Assembly (NCBI RefSeq): GCF_027213945.1 | Contig: NZ_JAPWGW010000005.1 | Span: 171,841 to 235,840 of the forward strand | Source: Henriciella marina | GTDB taxonomy: Bacteria; Pseudomonadota; Alphaproteobacteria; Caulobacterales; Hyphomonadaceae | DNA: 64,000 nucleotides | Direction: 5' to 3' | Shown here: in pieces, positions 44,763 to 53,166 of the stretch | Layout: each line of letters starts with the position of its first letter | How positions within the stretch are numbered: position 1 is the first letter of the stretch | Translations under genes and position numbers: made by a program | The notes under the pieces: generated by a model | The model's input: only the letters and a program-made list of their open reading frames with translations | What the model was told of the DNA's origin: nothing | Databases searched by the model: none

Positions 44763-45544
44763 TTTTTATCCCGGGCGATGATCGCATCGAGCGCATCAGA
44801 CGGTGTTTGCAGGCGCGCATCGGTGTCCCGGGCGAGCCGAACAATCCGGCGGAAGTGCTCAGGGGAGGTGCCCCAGCGGCTATGATTTTTCCGGACGTCG
44901 TGTGTGAACACGAAGATCCAGGATGGATTATGTGCGGACGCTTCTATGACCGCCGCTGCGCGCTCAATGCTGCTCTCGTCAGCATCAAGTTCCAGAGCGG
45001 TTAGCTGCATCAGGTCAGACCCTTTCACATTCACGCCTGCATGGATGCCGCGCACGGCGTCAAAGCGGGTGGCGAGGCGCGGCTTCAATTCCGCACGGGT
45101 TTCACCGTACGGCCAGGCAAACTGGCGAACAATCTCATTGTGTCCCATCGAGACAAGATTGCGAAGATTTGCATCAATATCAGCCAGTACGATGGACGCG
45201 GGCGCCTGGCTGCAGTCCAGGTGCGTCTGCGTATGCGCGCCGATCTCGTGACCGGCGGCGGTCAGCGCCTTCAGGTCGCGCTCGTCGAACAGGTCGCCAA
45301 GATGGTTGCTCGTGCCTGCCATGCCCGTGCAGGCATAGTAACAACCCTTCGCGCCGACTTCGTCCAGGATCTCGGCGCCGGTGTCGGCGGCTGATTTTGG
45401 AAAGTCATCGAAGGTGAAGCAGATACGGGTGCGCCGCGGCGCTGCACCAAGGGGGCGCGCCCGGTGCCATCGTGCGGCACGCCGACGGACTTTCGCCAGA
45501 AGCGAGTCGGATGGCTGATAGGCGGAAAGCGTGGCTGCGGTCAT
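44759..45544 (-). CDS. hfsH: Polysaccharide deacetylase (HfsH-like)
   Basis: A 261-residue carbohydrate esterase family 4 protein, starting at the ATG at 45544 after GAGGGAGA. Catalytic motifs are ICFTFDDFPKSAADTG (base and metal Asp near residue 47) and HEIGAHTQTHLDCSQAP (metal His-x3-His near residue 103), then RQFAWPYGETRAELKPR. There is no signal peptide, consistent with cytoplasmic deacetylation of lipid-linked N-acetylglucosamine as described for Caulobacter HfsH, which affects adhesion. It overlaps both operon neighbours: one base with the upstream glycosyltransferase and four bases with the downstream one. Confidence 0.87.
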   Translation of the reverse strand: MTAATLSAYQPSDSLLAKVRRRAARWHRARPLGAAPRRTRICFTFDDFPKSAADTGAEILDEVGAKGCYYACTGMAGTSNHLGDLFDERDLKALTAAGHEIGAHTQTHLDCSQAPASIVLADIDANLRNLVSMGHNEIVRQFAWPYGETRAELKPRLATRFDAVRGIHAGVNVKGSDLMQLTALELDADESSIERAAAVIEASAHNPSWIFVFTHDVRKNHSRWGTSPEHFRRIVRLARDTDARLQTPSDALDAIIARDKN

Positions 45545-46527
45545 TATATCTCCCTCGAATATGCCAGCGCCCGATAGGTCTTCAAGCATGCAAGTCGCAC
45601 GCCATCGGGAAGCATCGCTGATCGCGCGCCAAAGCGCGCAAGACCCTGCAGTGGACGGCGGGCCGGTAAGTTTCTGAATTTGCGGGCCATTCGGTATAGC
45701 GGCATCGATTTTACAGCGTCCGGATGGCGCTGTGTTAGCCGAGCGAAATTTTGTCCTGAGCTGCCAAATTTGCGAAGCAACGTTGCCGCATCGTCCAGTC
45801 CGAGGTGCGTTGCCGTATTGTCGATGTGCCGGACAGGGAACGCCTTCGCGACATTCAGCCCCCAATCGACATCCTCCCAGCCCCAACCCTTGAAGCCGTC
45901 ATCGAAAGGGACCTCGGACAGCACGCGGCGATGGACGAGGATGTTGGACGTGAAAACATAGCGTCCGGGCTCTTTGCGCCGCTCGGCCGCTGCCAGACAT
46001 TCCGAAGCGAGCGATTGAGCGGCATGCAGTCGCGTTTGCGCGCTGACTTTGGCATGCTGGAGACTGAAACCGCCCGCGATGAGGGCCGGGCCATCGCAGT
46101 CTTCAACGGCCGTCAGGTAGCGCGCCAGGAATTTCGGATCGTCTGGCTTCATGTCGGCGTCGAGAAAAAGGATCCAGTGGCTTTTACTAAGGTGGTGCAG
46201 CCGGTTTCGCGCATGAGCGCGGCCATGATTGACGGAGGCCGTCACAAGGCGTGCCGGTCCCGGATAGGCTTCCAGAAATGGTTTCAGTCTGGCGGTCAGC
46301 TGCGGGTCGCCGCTGCCATCGTCGTAGACCAACACCGCGACGCGGGCCGCGCCTTTTGCCTGTGAGAGGTCTGCGATTAGTGCCGAAGCATCATCGCGGT
46401 AGCAGGGAACGCAAACCGTGATAGCGGCGTCTCCCGGCTTGCCGTTCGACCAGTTCTCTTCATCGTTGCGAACGCCCGCCTGTCTGGTGTGCTCCCCCGC
46501 CGGGGTCATGGCATCTTGACCTGTCAT
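45544..46527 (-). CDS. Family 2 glycosyltransferase, holdfast locus
   Basis: A 327-residue glycosyltransferase, possibly starting at the ATG at 46527 or the one at 46509. The catalytic domain reads ITVCVPCYRDDASALIADLS (around 36-55), VLVYDDGSGDPQLTARL (around 66-82), NHGRAHARNRLHHLSKSHW and ILFLDADMKPDDPKFLARYL (the Asp-x-Asp metal motif near 125). GWGWEDVDWGLNVAKAF is the typical Glu-Asp acceptor motif. It is probably the counterpart of one of the accessory holdfast transferases (HfsJ or HfsL type). It lies between hfsE, one base upstream, and hfsH. Confidence 0.87.
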   Translation of the reverse strand: MTGQDAMTPAGEHTRQAGVRNDEENWSNGKPGDAAITVCVPCYRDDASALIADLSQAKGAARVAVLVYDDGSGDPQLTARLKPFLEAYPGPARLVTASVNHGRAHARNRLHHLSKSHWILFLDADMKPDDPKFLARYLTAVEDCDGPALIAGGFSLQHAKVSAQTRLHAAQSLASECLAAAERRKEPGRYVFTSNILVHRRVLSEVPFDDGFKGWGWEDVDWGLNVAKAFPVRHIDNTATHLGLDDAATLLRKFGSSGQNFARLTQRHPDAVKSMPLYRMARKFRNLPARRPLQGLARFGARSAMLPDGVRLACLKTYRALAYSREI

Positions 46528-46528
46528 G

Positions 46529-48079
46529 CTAGCGCTGGCGTTTGAAATCGCCGAGCAGGCAAGGCGCGGTGATCACCATGATGAACACGTCGAACCAGAA
46601 AGAGGCGCGGTTCACATATTCCATATCGAGGCGGATGCGTTCTCGCACTTCCTCGCGCGTATGAACGGGGCCGCGCGATCCATTGACCTGCGCCCAGCCT
46701 GTAATGCCCGGCTTTACCCGGTGGCGGTGCGCATAGTCGCCGACAATGCCCTGAACCTCGTCATTTTCTGCCGTCATACCGATCGCGTGCGGACGTGGGC
46801 CGACAATCGACATCTCTCCCCGCAGCACATTGATCAGCTGCGGTAGCTCATCGAGAGATGTCGCCCGGATAAGTCTGCCGACACGCGTCACCCGCTCATC
46901 ATCACTCAGCGTCTGTTGGGACATCTTCTCTTCGGCGTCCGGGTCGTGGCGCATCGAACGGAATTTCCAGACTCGGATGACCTGATTGTTGAAGCCTTGG
47001 CGGCGCTGGCGGAACAGGATCGGCCCTGGGCTCTCCAGCTTCACGGCGATGGCGGTGATCAGAAGGATCGGGCTGAACGCGACCAGCATGAGGCTCGCAA
47101 ACACGATATCTGCAGCGCGCTTCACGGTTGCCCGGCGATTGTCGTCCGGCGCGCCGGAGACATATGCAGCAGGCGACCGTGCAATCTCGGCAAGGCTTTC
47201 GGTTTCCGGGTCGAAGCCCTCAAGATCGAGCAGAAGGACGACGCGTTGCGGCAACACGCGGAGCCGGTCGATAAGCTCACGAACACGGTGGCGCGCATCC
47301 GATGTCACGGTCACGACAATGCGGTCGATATCAGGCAGGCGGTCCCAGTTCATGAGATCGTCCAGCCGTCCAAGCACGGGTACACCCTCCATGGTCTTTG
47401 GCGCACGTGAAAGTCTGTCATCGAAGACACCGACAATGTTCAGCTCACGCGTCTCGTCATTTCGGGAGAGGAGGCGCTGCGCATTCGGGGTCGCGCCCAC
47501 CAGCACAACATTCTCCGAGAGGGCGCCATTACGGGTAAGGATCTTGAACAGGACGATGAAGTGGGCGTGGATGCCAATGCTGGCGCAAAAGGTAAGGTAC
47601 GCAGATCCCATCACCCAGCGCGTATGCGCCTCACCATAGAAGATGGCGGTTGCCGCACACAGCGCTGCCAGACCGTACCCGGCGCCAATCGCAGCACGGA
47701 TCATGTGTTCCGTCACAGGCCGCGCATAGGACAGCGCATAGGACTCGCTCGCCTTCAGGCCCCAGCGCAGCGCAAACGGCATAAGGGCAAATGGCAGGAC
47801 CAGATTGACTGGCGAGTAGAGAACGCTGTGGCCGGTAAGGTAAAGCGTGAACCAGGCGATAAAGGCCGCGCCGGCAAAATCGACGATCTTGAGGGCGGCG
47901 CGCAGCAGTTCGCGATTGATCGGATGATGGCGTTGCTGAATGCGCCGCGCCCCTGCTGATAGGTCAGCCGGTGACGTCGTCGCCGTTGAAACGAGGTGAG
48001 CCGCTTCATCAGGTCGATTGCTGTTGGCCGGTTCGGCCAGTCTGGATAGTCCTTCAGCCATCGCCTCGGTCTCATGCAA
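46529..48079 (-). CDS. hfsE: Initiating polyprenyl glycosylphosphotransferase (HfsE-like)
   Basis: A 516-residue inner-membrane enzyme that loads the first sugar-1-phosphate onto undecaprenyl phosphate. Four or five helices fill about residues 60-190; a Rossmann-like domain follows (NVVLVGATPNAQRLLSRNDE, about 198-217). The C-terminal catalytic domain (about 325-516) has KRAADIVFASLMLVAFSPIL, FRQRRQGFNNQVIRVWKFRS, LDELPQLINVLRGEMSIVGP with RPHAI next, and GITGWAQVNGSRG. It heads the minus-strand operon with two glycosyltransferases and the deacetylase. No flippase gene is present within the window. Confidence 0.9.
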   Translation of the reverse strand: MHETEAMAEGLSRLAEPANSNRPDEAAHLVSTATTSPADLSAGARRIQQRHHPINRELLRAALKIVDFAGAAFIAWFTLYLTGHSVLYSPVNLVLPFALMPFALRWGLKASESYALSYARPVTEHMIRAAIGAGYGLAALCAATAIFYGEAHTRWVMGSAYLTFCASIGIHAHFIVLFKILTRNGALSENVVLVGATPNAQRLLSRNDETRELNIVGVFDDRLSRAPKTMEGVPVLGRLDDLMNWDRLPDIDRIVVTVTSDARHRVRELIDRLRVLPQRVVLLLDLEGFDPETESLAEIARSPAAYVSGAPDDNRRATVKRAADIVFASLMLVAFSPILLITAIAVKLESPGPILFRQRRQGFNNQVIRVWKFRSMRHDPDAEEKMSQQTLSDDERVTRVGRLIRATSLDELPQLINVLRGEMSIVGPRPHAIGMTAENDEVQGIVGDYAHRHRVKPGITGWAQVNGSRGPVHTREEVRERIRLDMEYVNRASFWFDVFIMVITAPCLLGDFKRQR

Positions 48080-48186
48080 CTGAGAGCATTACTGCCAGAA
48101 CAGCATCAATATTGCCTTTGTGGCATGTTTCAAATTTCAACTAAACTGGTCAGGCGTGCGCAGCCCGGTGCTGGATCTGGCCGTGC

Positions 48187-49260
48187 TCAGATCTTGTCCT
48201 TGTACCAGTCGCGCGTCAGGAAGCCGTCGATCAGGTCGCAGATCAGGCCGATTTCGGTCAGCGTTTCGACATAGCGCGCCGGGTCGATGAGCGGTTTGAA
48301 GATAGAGCCAGCCTCGAACTGGTTGTCCGCCTCCAGCGCAATCGTCAGATGGCCTTCCTCGAACACGCCGCGGAGTTTTGAGCCCTTGAAATGGCGCTCC
48401 AGCGCGATGAGGCGCTCCATCCGGTCAGGCGTCAGCAGGGTGCGCGCCTCCACCTGGTCTGTTGAGTAGACCGTAAAGGCGTCTTCAAGCTCTTTCGATA
48501 CAAGCTGGACCTGTTGCATGCCGTTCTTGCGGCCCCAGCTCCACCAGCCATCCCGCGCAAGCAGCGTTCGTCCAAGGAAGCGGTCTGGATATTCAATGTT
48601 GAGCAGCAGGCCCTGGAATTTGGTCACCGTGCGCCGGTTCTTGCCCGATCCCTGTTGCTCGGTAAGCTTGCACTCAACCATCGTGAAGGCTGCATTTGCG
48701 CGCACGCCTTCGATCAGGTCCTCGAATTTGCGCGTATCATAGCTCGGCATCAGGCCGACAGCCTTAAGCCGCTCGAAAGCCGGTGTCGGGGGCTCATCAC
48801 CCTTCGAGAAAACGGTCGACCGGTTGGCGCTGACCCATGTGCCAAGGCTGCGCAGGCTGCTCACGCCCGAAAAGTCCTGATGCAGCGTCTGATAGGTAAA
48901 GCCGAATGGCTCGCACGCCGCGCCCACGACCAGCTGCTTGGTCTGCGACTTCATGCTGAAGACGGGCATCCAGACGGCCGCGCAGGCGATGAAAGTGGCG
49001 ACGATGCCTGCGAAAATGCCGAATGGAAAGATCGCCTCGAACCCGAAGGCGATAATGGCCGCAAAGACCAGCGCCACAATGAAGGCCGCTGTCGCAACCG
49101 TGTGCATGGTCGCCCGCTTGATGACGGCCTTGCGCTCTTCTTCCATTTCGGACAACCGGGGCGCGAGACGATCCTGCCAGAGTAAGCGGGCGGCATCATG
49201 CTCCGGGCGGACAGGATGAAGCCGCGCGAAGTGATCCTCCAGCGTCATCGATTTCGACAT
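48187..49260 (-). CDS. DUF3137 domain-containing membrane protein
   Basis: A 357-residue protein with two adjacent membrane segments at about residues 51-98 (TVATAAFIVALVFAAIIAFG and FGIFAGIVATFIACAAVW). The rest is soluble: TKQLVVGAACEPFGFTYQTL, AAFTMVECKLTEQQGSGKNR and LTIALEADNQFEAGSIFKPL match the DUF3137 family in length and order. The family has no defined function. It stands between the holdfast-type locus and the MarR regulator, 107 bp downstream of hfsE on the chromosome, and is probably its own transcription unit. Confidence 0.85.
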   Translation of the reverse strand: MSKSMTLEDHFARLHPVRPEHDAARLLWQDRLAPRLSEMEEERKAVIKRATMHTVATAAFIVALVFAAIIAFGFEAIFPFGIFAGIVATFIACAAVWMPVFSMKSQTKQLVVGAACEPFGFTYQTLHQDFSGVSSLRSLGTWVSANRSTVFSKGDEPPTPAFERLKAVGLMPSYDTRKFEDLIEGVRANAAFTMVECKLTEQQGSGKNRRTVTKFQGLLLNIEYPDRFLGRTLLARDGWWSWGRKNGMQQVQLVSKELEDAFTVYSTDQVEARTLLTPDRMERLIALERHFKGSKLRGVFEEGHLTIALEADNQFEAGSIFKPLIDPARYVETLTEIGLICDLIDGFLTRDWYKDKI

Positions 49261-49305
49261 CTATTCCCCCATTGCCCTCACTGGACGAGGCGCGCCGAAG
49301 CACCT

Positions 49306-49785
49306 TCAGTCCTCACGCCTGTCCCATAGGTCGCGCTCTGGTGACGCTATTTGCGCCAGACGGGTTAGCAAGCCGTGAAGCGCCTCTGCATCTTCCGGGC
49401 TGAGCGCCGCCAGCAATTCCTGCTCATAGGCAAGCGCGCGCGGAATGACGGCGTTATAGACCTCGCGGCCGGCGGTGGAGAGGCCGAGCGCCGACTTGCG
49501 CCGGTCTGCCGTATCAGAGGTTCGCGTGACCAGGCCGCGCTCGATCAAGCTCGACGTTGCCCGGCTGACCGCAGGCTTGTCCATCAGTGTGCGCGCGGCA
49601 ACCTCAGTAGAGGTAATCCCGTCACTCTCGCCGAGGACTGCCAGGATGCGCCATTGCCAGATCGAGATATCGAATTCGCGCTCATACATGTCAGCGATCT
49701 TCCGTGAGACCGCATTGGAAAGCACTGAGAGCCTGTAGGGCAGGAAGTTGTCGAGGCGAAGCTTGTCACCGGCAGCATCATTCAT
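49306..49785 (-). CDS. MarR family transcriptional regulator
   Basis: A 159-residue winged-helix regulator. The N-terminal helix reads LDNFLPYRLSVLSNAVSRKI; the recognition region is STEVAARTLMDKPAVSRATS (around 65-84), the wing is TRTSDTADRRKSALGLS (around 93-109) with the conserved Asp-x-Arg pair, and the C-terminal dimer helices follow. It is divergent from the 4-hydroxyphenylpyruvate dioxygenase gene with a near-perfect palindrome in the gap, so it very likely represses that gene and itself, relieved by an aromatic ligand such as 4-hydroxyphenylpyruvate. Confidence 0.9.
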   Translation of the reverse strand: MNDAAGDKLRLDNFLPYRLSVLSNAVSRKIADMYEREFDISIWQWRILAVLGESDGITSTEVAARTLMDKPAVSRATSSLIERGLVTRTSDTADRRKSALGLSTAGREVYNAVIPRALAYEQELLAALSPEDAEALHGLLTRLAQIASPERDLWDRRED

Positions 49786-49825
49786 GATCGGGCGAGGTCC
49801 TACCTTTGCGCGAGTTAACTTGATT

Positions 49826-49843
49826 TAGTTGCAAATGAAACTA
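49826..49843. promoter_or_regulatory. Probable MarR operator
   Basis: TAGTTGC-AAAT-GAAACTA is an inverted repeat with six of seven base pairs matching around a 4-bp centre, in the 94-bp gap between the divergent MarR and dioxygenase genes. Size and symmetry fit a MarR dimer site. Upstream, GTTAACTTGATTTAG could supply -35/-10-like elements. Confidence 0.65.
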
Positions 49844-49879
49844 TTATCGATTCAGACGCAACTTTTGGAGGTTAAGCAC

Positions 49880-50989
49880 ATGGCAGACCTGTTTGAAAAT
49901 CCAGCTGGCCTCGACGGCTTTGAATTCATCGAATTTTCTGCGCCTGAGAAAGGCCAGCTCGAACCCGTTTTCGAAGTCATGGGCTTCACCAAAGTCGCCA
50001 GACACCGCTCCAAGGATGTTGAGCTTTGGCGCCAGGGCGGCATCAACCTCATCACCAATTACGAAAAAGGCTCCCCGGCCTATTATTTCGCCAAGGAACA
50101 TGGGCCGAGCGCCTGCGGCATGGGCTTCCGCGTCCGCGACGCCAAGGCGGCCTATGACCACCTCATCGCGAATGATGCAGAGCCATGCGATGTCCCCGCC
50201 GGGCCTATGGAGCTGAAGCTGCCGGCCATTCGCGGTATCGGCCACTCGCTCATTTATCTCATCGACCGCTACGCCGATGAGGGCGACGACGGCCTCTCGA
50301 TCTATGACATCGATTTCGAATACCTGCCGGGCGTCGAGAAGTATCCCGAAGGCTGTGGCTTCAAGCTCGTCGATCACCTGACCCACAATGTCTATAAAGG
50401 CCGGATGAAGTACTGGGCTGACTTCTATGAGAAGCTCTTCAACTTCCAGGAAATCCGCTATTTCGACATCAAGGGCGAATATACCGGTCTCACCTCGCAG
50501 GCGCTGACCGCGCCGGATGGCAAGATCCGTATTCCGCTGAATGAGGAAGCTGAAGGCGGCAAGGGCCAGATCGAGGAATTCCTCCGCGAATACAATGGCG
50601 AGGGCATCCAGCACATCGCGCTCATCTGCGACGATCTGGTGGCCGCCTATGACAAGCTGAAAGCGCGCGGCGTGCCGATGATGACGCCTCCGCCGGACAC
50701 CTATTACGAAATGCTGAGCGAGCGTCTGCCGGGCCACGGCGAAGACGAGAACGCGCTGAAAACGCGCGGCCTCCTGCTCGACGGCACGACCGATGGCGGC
50801 GAACCACGCCTCCTCTTCCAGATCTTTGCAGAACCGCAGGTCGGCCCTGTCTTCTTCGAATTCATCCAGCGCAAGGGTGACTACAAGCAGGGTTTCGGCG
50901 AAGGTAACTTCAAGGCCCTGTTCGAAAGCATGGAACGAGACCAGATCAAGCGCGGCGCGTTGAAGGTCGATGAGAAAGAGGACGCATAA
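49880..50989 (+). CDS. hpd: 4-hydroxyphenylpyruvate dioxygenase
   Basis: A 369-residue iron dioxygenase converting 4-hydroxyphenylpyruvate to homogentisate in tyrosine catabolism. The start is the ATG at 49880 after TTTGGAGG. It has two VOC domains. The iron ligands are His in [20 protein letters not shown], His in [14 protein letters not shown], and Glu in [20 protein letters not shown], all at the expected order and spacing. [20 protein letters not shown] is the closing C-terminal helix segment. The stop overlaps the next gene by one base. Control by the divergent MarR gene is likely. Homogentisate dioxygenase is not in the window. Confidence 0.95.
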   Translation: MADLFENPAGLDGFEFIEFSAPEKGQLEPVFEVMGFTKVARHRSKDVELWRQGGINLITNYEKGSPAYYFAKEHGPSACGMGFRVRDAKAAYDHLIANDAEPCDVPAGPMELKLPAIRGIGHSLIYLIDRYADEGDDGLSIYDIDFEYLPGVEKYPEGCGFKLVDHLTHNVYKGRMKYWADFYEKLFNFQEIRYFDIKGEYTGLTSQALTAPDGKIRIPLNEEAEGGKGQIEEFLREYNGEGIQHIALICDDLVAAYDKLKARGVPMMTPPPDTYYEMLSERLPGHGEDENALKTRGLLLDGTTDGGEPRLLFQIFAEPQVGPVFFEFIQRKGDYKQGFGEGNFKALFESMERDQIKRGALKVDEKEDA

Positions 50990-51546
50990 TGGCCACCGCT
51001 GCTCCAAAACTGAACGGCGTCCATCACGTCGCCTATCGCTGCAAGGATGCCAAAGAGACGGTCGAGTTCTACAACAAGCTGCTCGGCATGGATTTCCAGC
51101 TCGCCATTGCAGAGGACAAGGTGCCCTCGACCGGCGCGCCAGACCCCTACATGCACGTCTTCCTTGATGCGGGGAATGGCAACGTCCTCGCCTTCTTCGA
51201 GCTTCCGACCAAGCCGGACATGGACCGTGACCGCAATACGCCGGAATGGGTCCAGCACATCGCCTTCAAGGTGGAGACGATGGATGACCTGATGAACGCC
51301 AAGGCGCGGGCAGAAGAAATGGGCCTCGACGTTGTCGGCCCCACCCATCACGGCATCTTCAAGTCGATCTATTTCTTCGACCCTAATGGTCACCGGCTCG
51401 AGCTGGCCTGTGATATCGGCACGCCTGATCAGATGGCACAGCTAAAATCGGTCGCGCACGACATGCTCGACGAATGGTCGAAGACCAAGAAGGCGCCCCG
51501 TCATGCCGCCTGGCTCCACGAAAAGATCGCCAACGAAACGGCCTGA
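50989..51546 (+). CDS. VOC family protein coupled to 4-hydroxyphenylpyruvate dioxygenase
   Basis: A 185-residue vicinal-oxygen-chelate protein. Two beta-alpha-beta-beta-beta modules are evident: LNGVHHVAYRCKDAKETVEF at residues 7-26 and WVQHIAFKVETMDDLMNAKA at about 85-104. Candidate metal ligands are the His residues of VHHVA and VQHIA, and Glu in NGHRLELACDIGTP near 140. Its start shares one base with the hpd stop, so it is translated with hpd. It may be an extradiol-type dioxygenase or isomerase in tyrosine or other aromatic breakdown. The specific reaction is unknown. Confidence 0.85.
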   Translation: MATAAPKLNGVHHVAYRCKDAKETVEFYNKLLGMDFQLAIAEDKVPSTGAPDPYMHVFLDAGNGNVLAFFELPTKPDMDRDRNTPEWVQHIAFKVETMDDLMNAKARAEEMGLDVVGPTHHGIFKSIYFFDPNGHRLELACDIGTPDQMAQLKSVAHDMLDEWSKTKKAPRHAAWLHEKIANETA

Positions 51547-51572
51547 CAAATCTTTCAAATGAAATTGTGAGA

Positions 51573-51598
51573 ACGCCGCCTGCATGGGCGGCGTTTTT
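51573..51598 (+). terminator. Rho-independent terminator after the hpd operon
   Basis: An 8-bp perfect stem (ACGCCGCC at 51573-51580 with GGCGGCGT at 51587-51594) with a six-base loop is followed by five T residues. It lies 26 bp after the VOC gene stop. Confidence 0.92.
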
Positions 51599-51673
51599 CG
51601 GTTTTTACGATGCTGATGAGCAACTGAACGGGTTGTCCGGCGTTCACGATGAACGCACGCAAGGACCTGCCCC

Positions 51674-52183
51674 ATGAAAGACACGACGCTGCGCATCAAC
51701 GGCGAAGAGCGCAAGCTCTCTGCTGATACGCGCACAACGCTTCTCGACGCCCTCCGCAATCACCTCGGTCTGACCGGCTCGAAGAAAGGGTGTGATCACG
51801 GCCAGTGCGGCGCCTGTACGGTCATGGTAAACGGGCGGCGCATCAATAGTTGCCTAACGCTCGCCTGCATGCACGACGGCGATGAGATTACGACCGTTGA
51901 GGGCCTCGGTGAGCCGGGCAATCTCTCCCCGCTTCAGGCCGCGTTTGTCAAGCATGACGGTTTCCAGTGTGGCTATTGCACGCCCGGACAGATCTGCTCG
52001 GCAACTGCGATGCTCGAAGAGATCAAGGATAACTGGCCAAGCAACGTGTCCGGCAGCTTGACCGGCGAAGCGAAACTCACGCCTGAAGAAATCTCGGAGC
52101 GGATGAGCGGCAATCTCTGCCGTTGCGCGGCCTATCCGAACATTGTCGATGCGATCCGCGAAGCCGCGGAGGCAAGCTCATGA
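51674..52183 (+). CDS. 2Fe-2S subunit of molybdenum aldehyde/xanthine oxidoreductase
   Basis: A 169-residue electron-transfer subunit. The plant-type 2Fe-2S domain has [17 protein letters not shown] with a further Cys in SCLTLA (around residues 40-62); the C-terminal helical domain has [18 protein letters not shown] and [16 protein letters not shown]. It carries electrons from the Mo site to FAD. Unlike E. coli PaoA there is no twin-arginine signal; the protein begins [15 protein letters not shown], so the complex should be cytoplasmic. The stop overlaps the FAD subunit start by four bases. Confidence 0.93.
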   Translation: MKDTTLRINGEERKLSADTRTTLLDALRNHLGLTGSKKGCDHGQCGACTVMVNGRRINSCLTLACMHDGDEITTVEGLGEPGNLSPLQAAFVKHDGFQCGYCTPGQICSATAMLEEIKDNWPSNVSGSLTGEAKLTPEEISERMSGNLCRCAAYPNIVDAIREAAEASS

Positions 52184-53166
52184 GGCCCTTCGACTATTAC
52201 CGCTCGGACGACCCGGCAGATGCCGTGAAAGCTGCCAGCGAAAAGGGGACGCTCTTCATTGCGGGTGGGACAAACCTGCTTGATCTCATGAAGCTTGACC
52301 TGATGACGCCAAATCGGCTCATCGATATTAATCGTATCGGCCTTGATGAAATCACGCCTTCCGATGATGGCGGTCTTTCCATCGGTACGCTGGTGACCAA
52401 CAGCGATTGCGCCGCCGACATGCGGATTCGTCAGGACTACGCTGTGCTCTCCCGCGCCATCCTTGCTGGCGCGAGTGGCCAGCTCCGCAACAAGGCAACC
52501 ACGGGCGGCAATCTCTGCCAGCGCACGCGGTGCTATTATTTCTATGACCCGGACATGGCCTGCAACAAACGCAAGCCCGGCTCTGGCTGCTCCGCAATCG
52601 GAGGGGCGAACCGCATTCACGCCATCCTCGGCGCGAGCGATGAATGCATCGCGACCTATCCGGGCGATATGGCGGTTGCCATGGCCGCGCTAGACGCTGA
52701 AGTCGTGATCGAAGGGCAGGGCGGCGACACGCGCACCGTGCCCGTTCGTGACTTCCATCGCCTGCCGGGCGACCAGCCGGATCGCGACAACATCCTCGAG
52801 TCCGGCGACCTCATCACCCATGTGACCCTTCCTGCGCCTGCAAAAGGCCGCCACATCTACCGCAAGGTCCGCGACCGGGCTTCTTACGCATTCGCGCTTG
52901 TCTCGATCGCCGCCGTGGTCGAGATGGACGCAGGCAAGATTGCGTCCGCCTCGCTCGCCTTCGGCGGCCTCGCGCATAAGCCTTGGCACGACCCGGCCAT
53001 CGACGATTTGCTCACAGGCGAGGCGCCTTCTGAGGCGCTGTTCGACAAGGCCGCCGACATCCTGCTCGCCGACGCAAAAGGCCAGGGCCAGAATGATTTC
53101 AAGATACCGCTCACCCGGCGCACGCTGAAAGCCGTGCTGCGTGAAGCAACAGGAGAGCGCTCATGA
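52180..53166 (+). CDS. FAD subunit of molybdenum aldehyde/xanthine oxidoreductase (PaoB-like)
   Basis: A 328-residue FAD-binding subunit starting at the ATG at 52180 inside the previous stop (ATGA). FAD contacts lie in GTLFIAGGTNLLDLMKLDLM (around 23-42) and LRNKATTGGNLCQRTRCYYF (around 105-124). The insert RTRCYYFYDPDMACNKRKPG plus SGC supplies extra Cys residues that in PaoB hold a 4Fe-4S cluster; most xanthine dehydrogenase FAD subunits lack it. The stop again overlaps the next start by four bases. This makes a PaoABC-type aldehyde dehydrogenase more likely than a xanthine or CO dehydrogenase. Confidence 0.92.
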   Translation: MRPFDYYRSDDPADAVKAASEKGTLFIAGGTNLLDLMKLDLMTPNRLIDINRIGLDEITPSDDGGLSIGTLVTNSDCAADMRIRQDYAVLSRAILAGASGQLRNKATTGGNLCQRTRCYYFYDPDMACNKRKPGSGCSAIGGANRIHAILGASDECIATYPGDMAVAMAALDAEVVIEGQGGDTRTVPVRDFHRLPGDQPDRDNILESGDLITHVTLPAPAKGRHIYRKVRDRASYAFALVSIAAVVEMDAGKIASASLAFGGLAHKPWHDPAIDDLLTGEAPSEALFDKAADILLADAKGQGQNDFKIPLTRRTLKAVLREATGERS

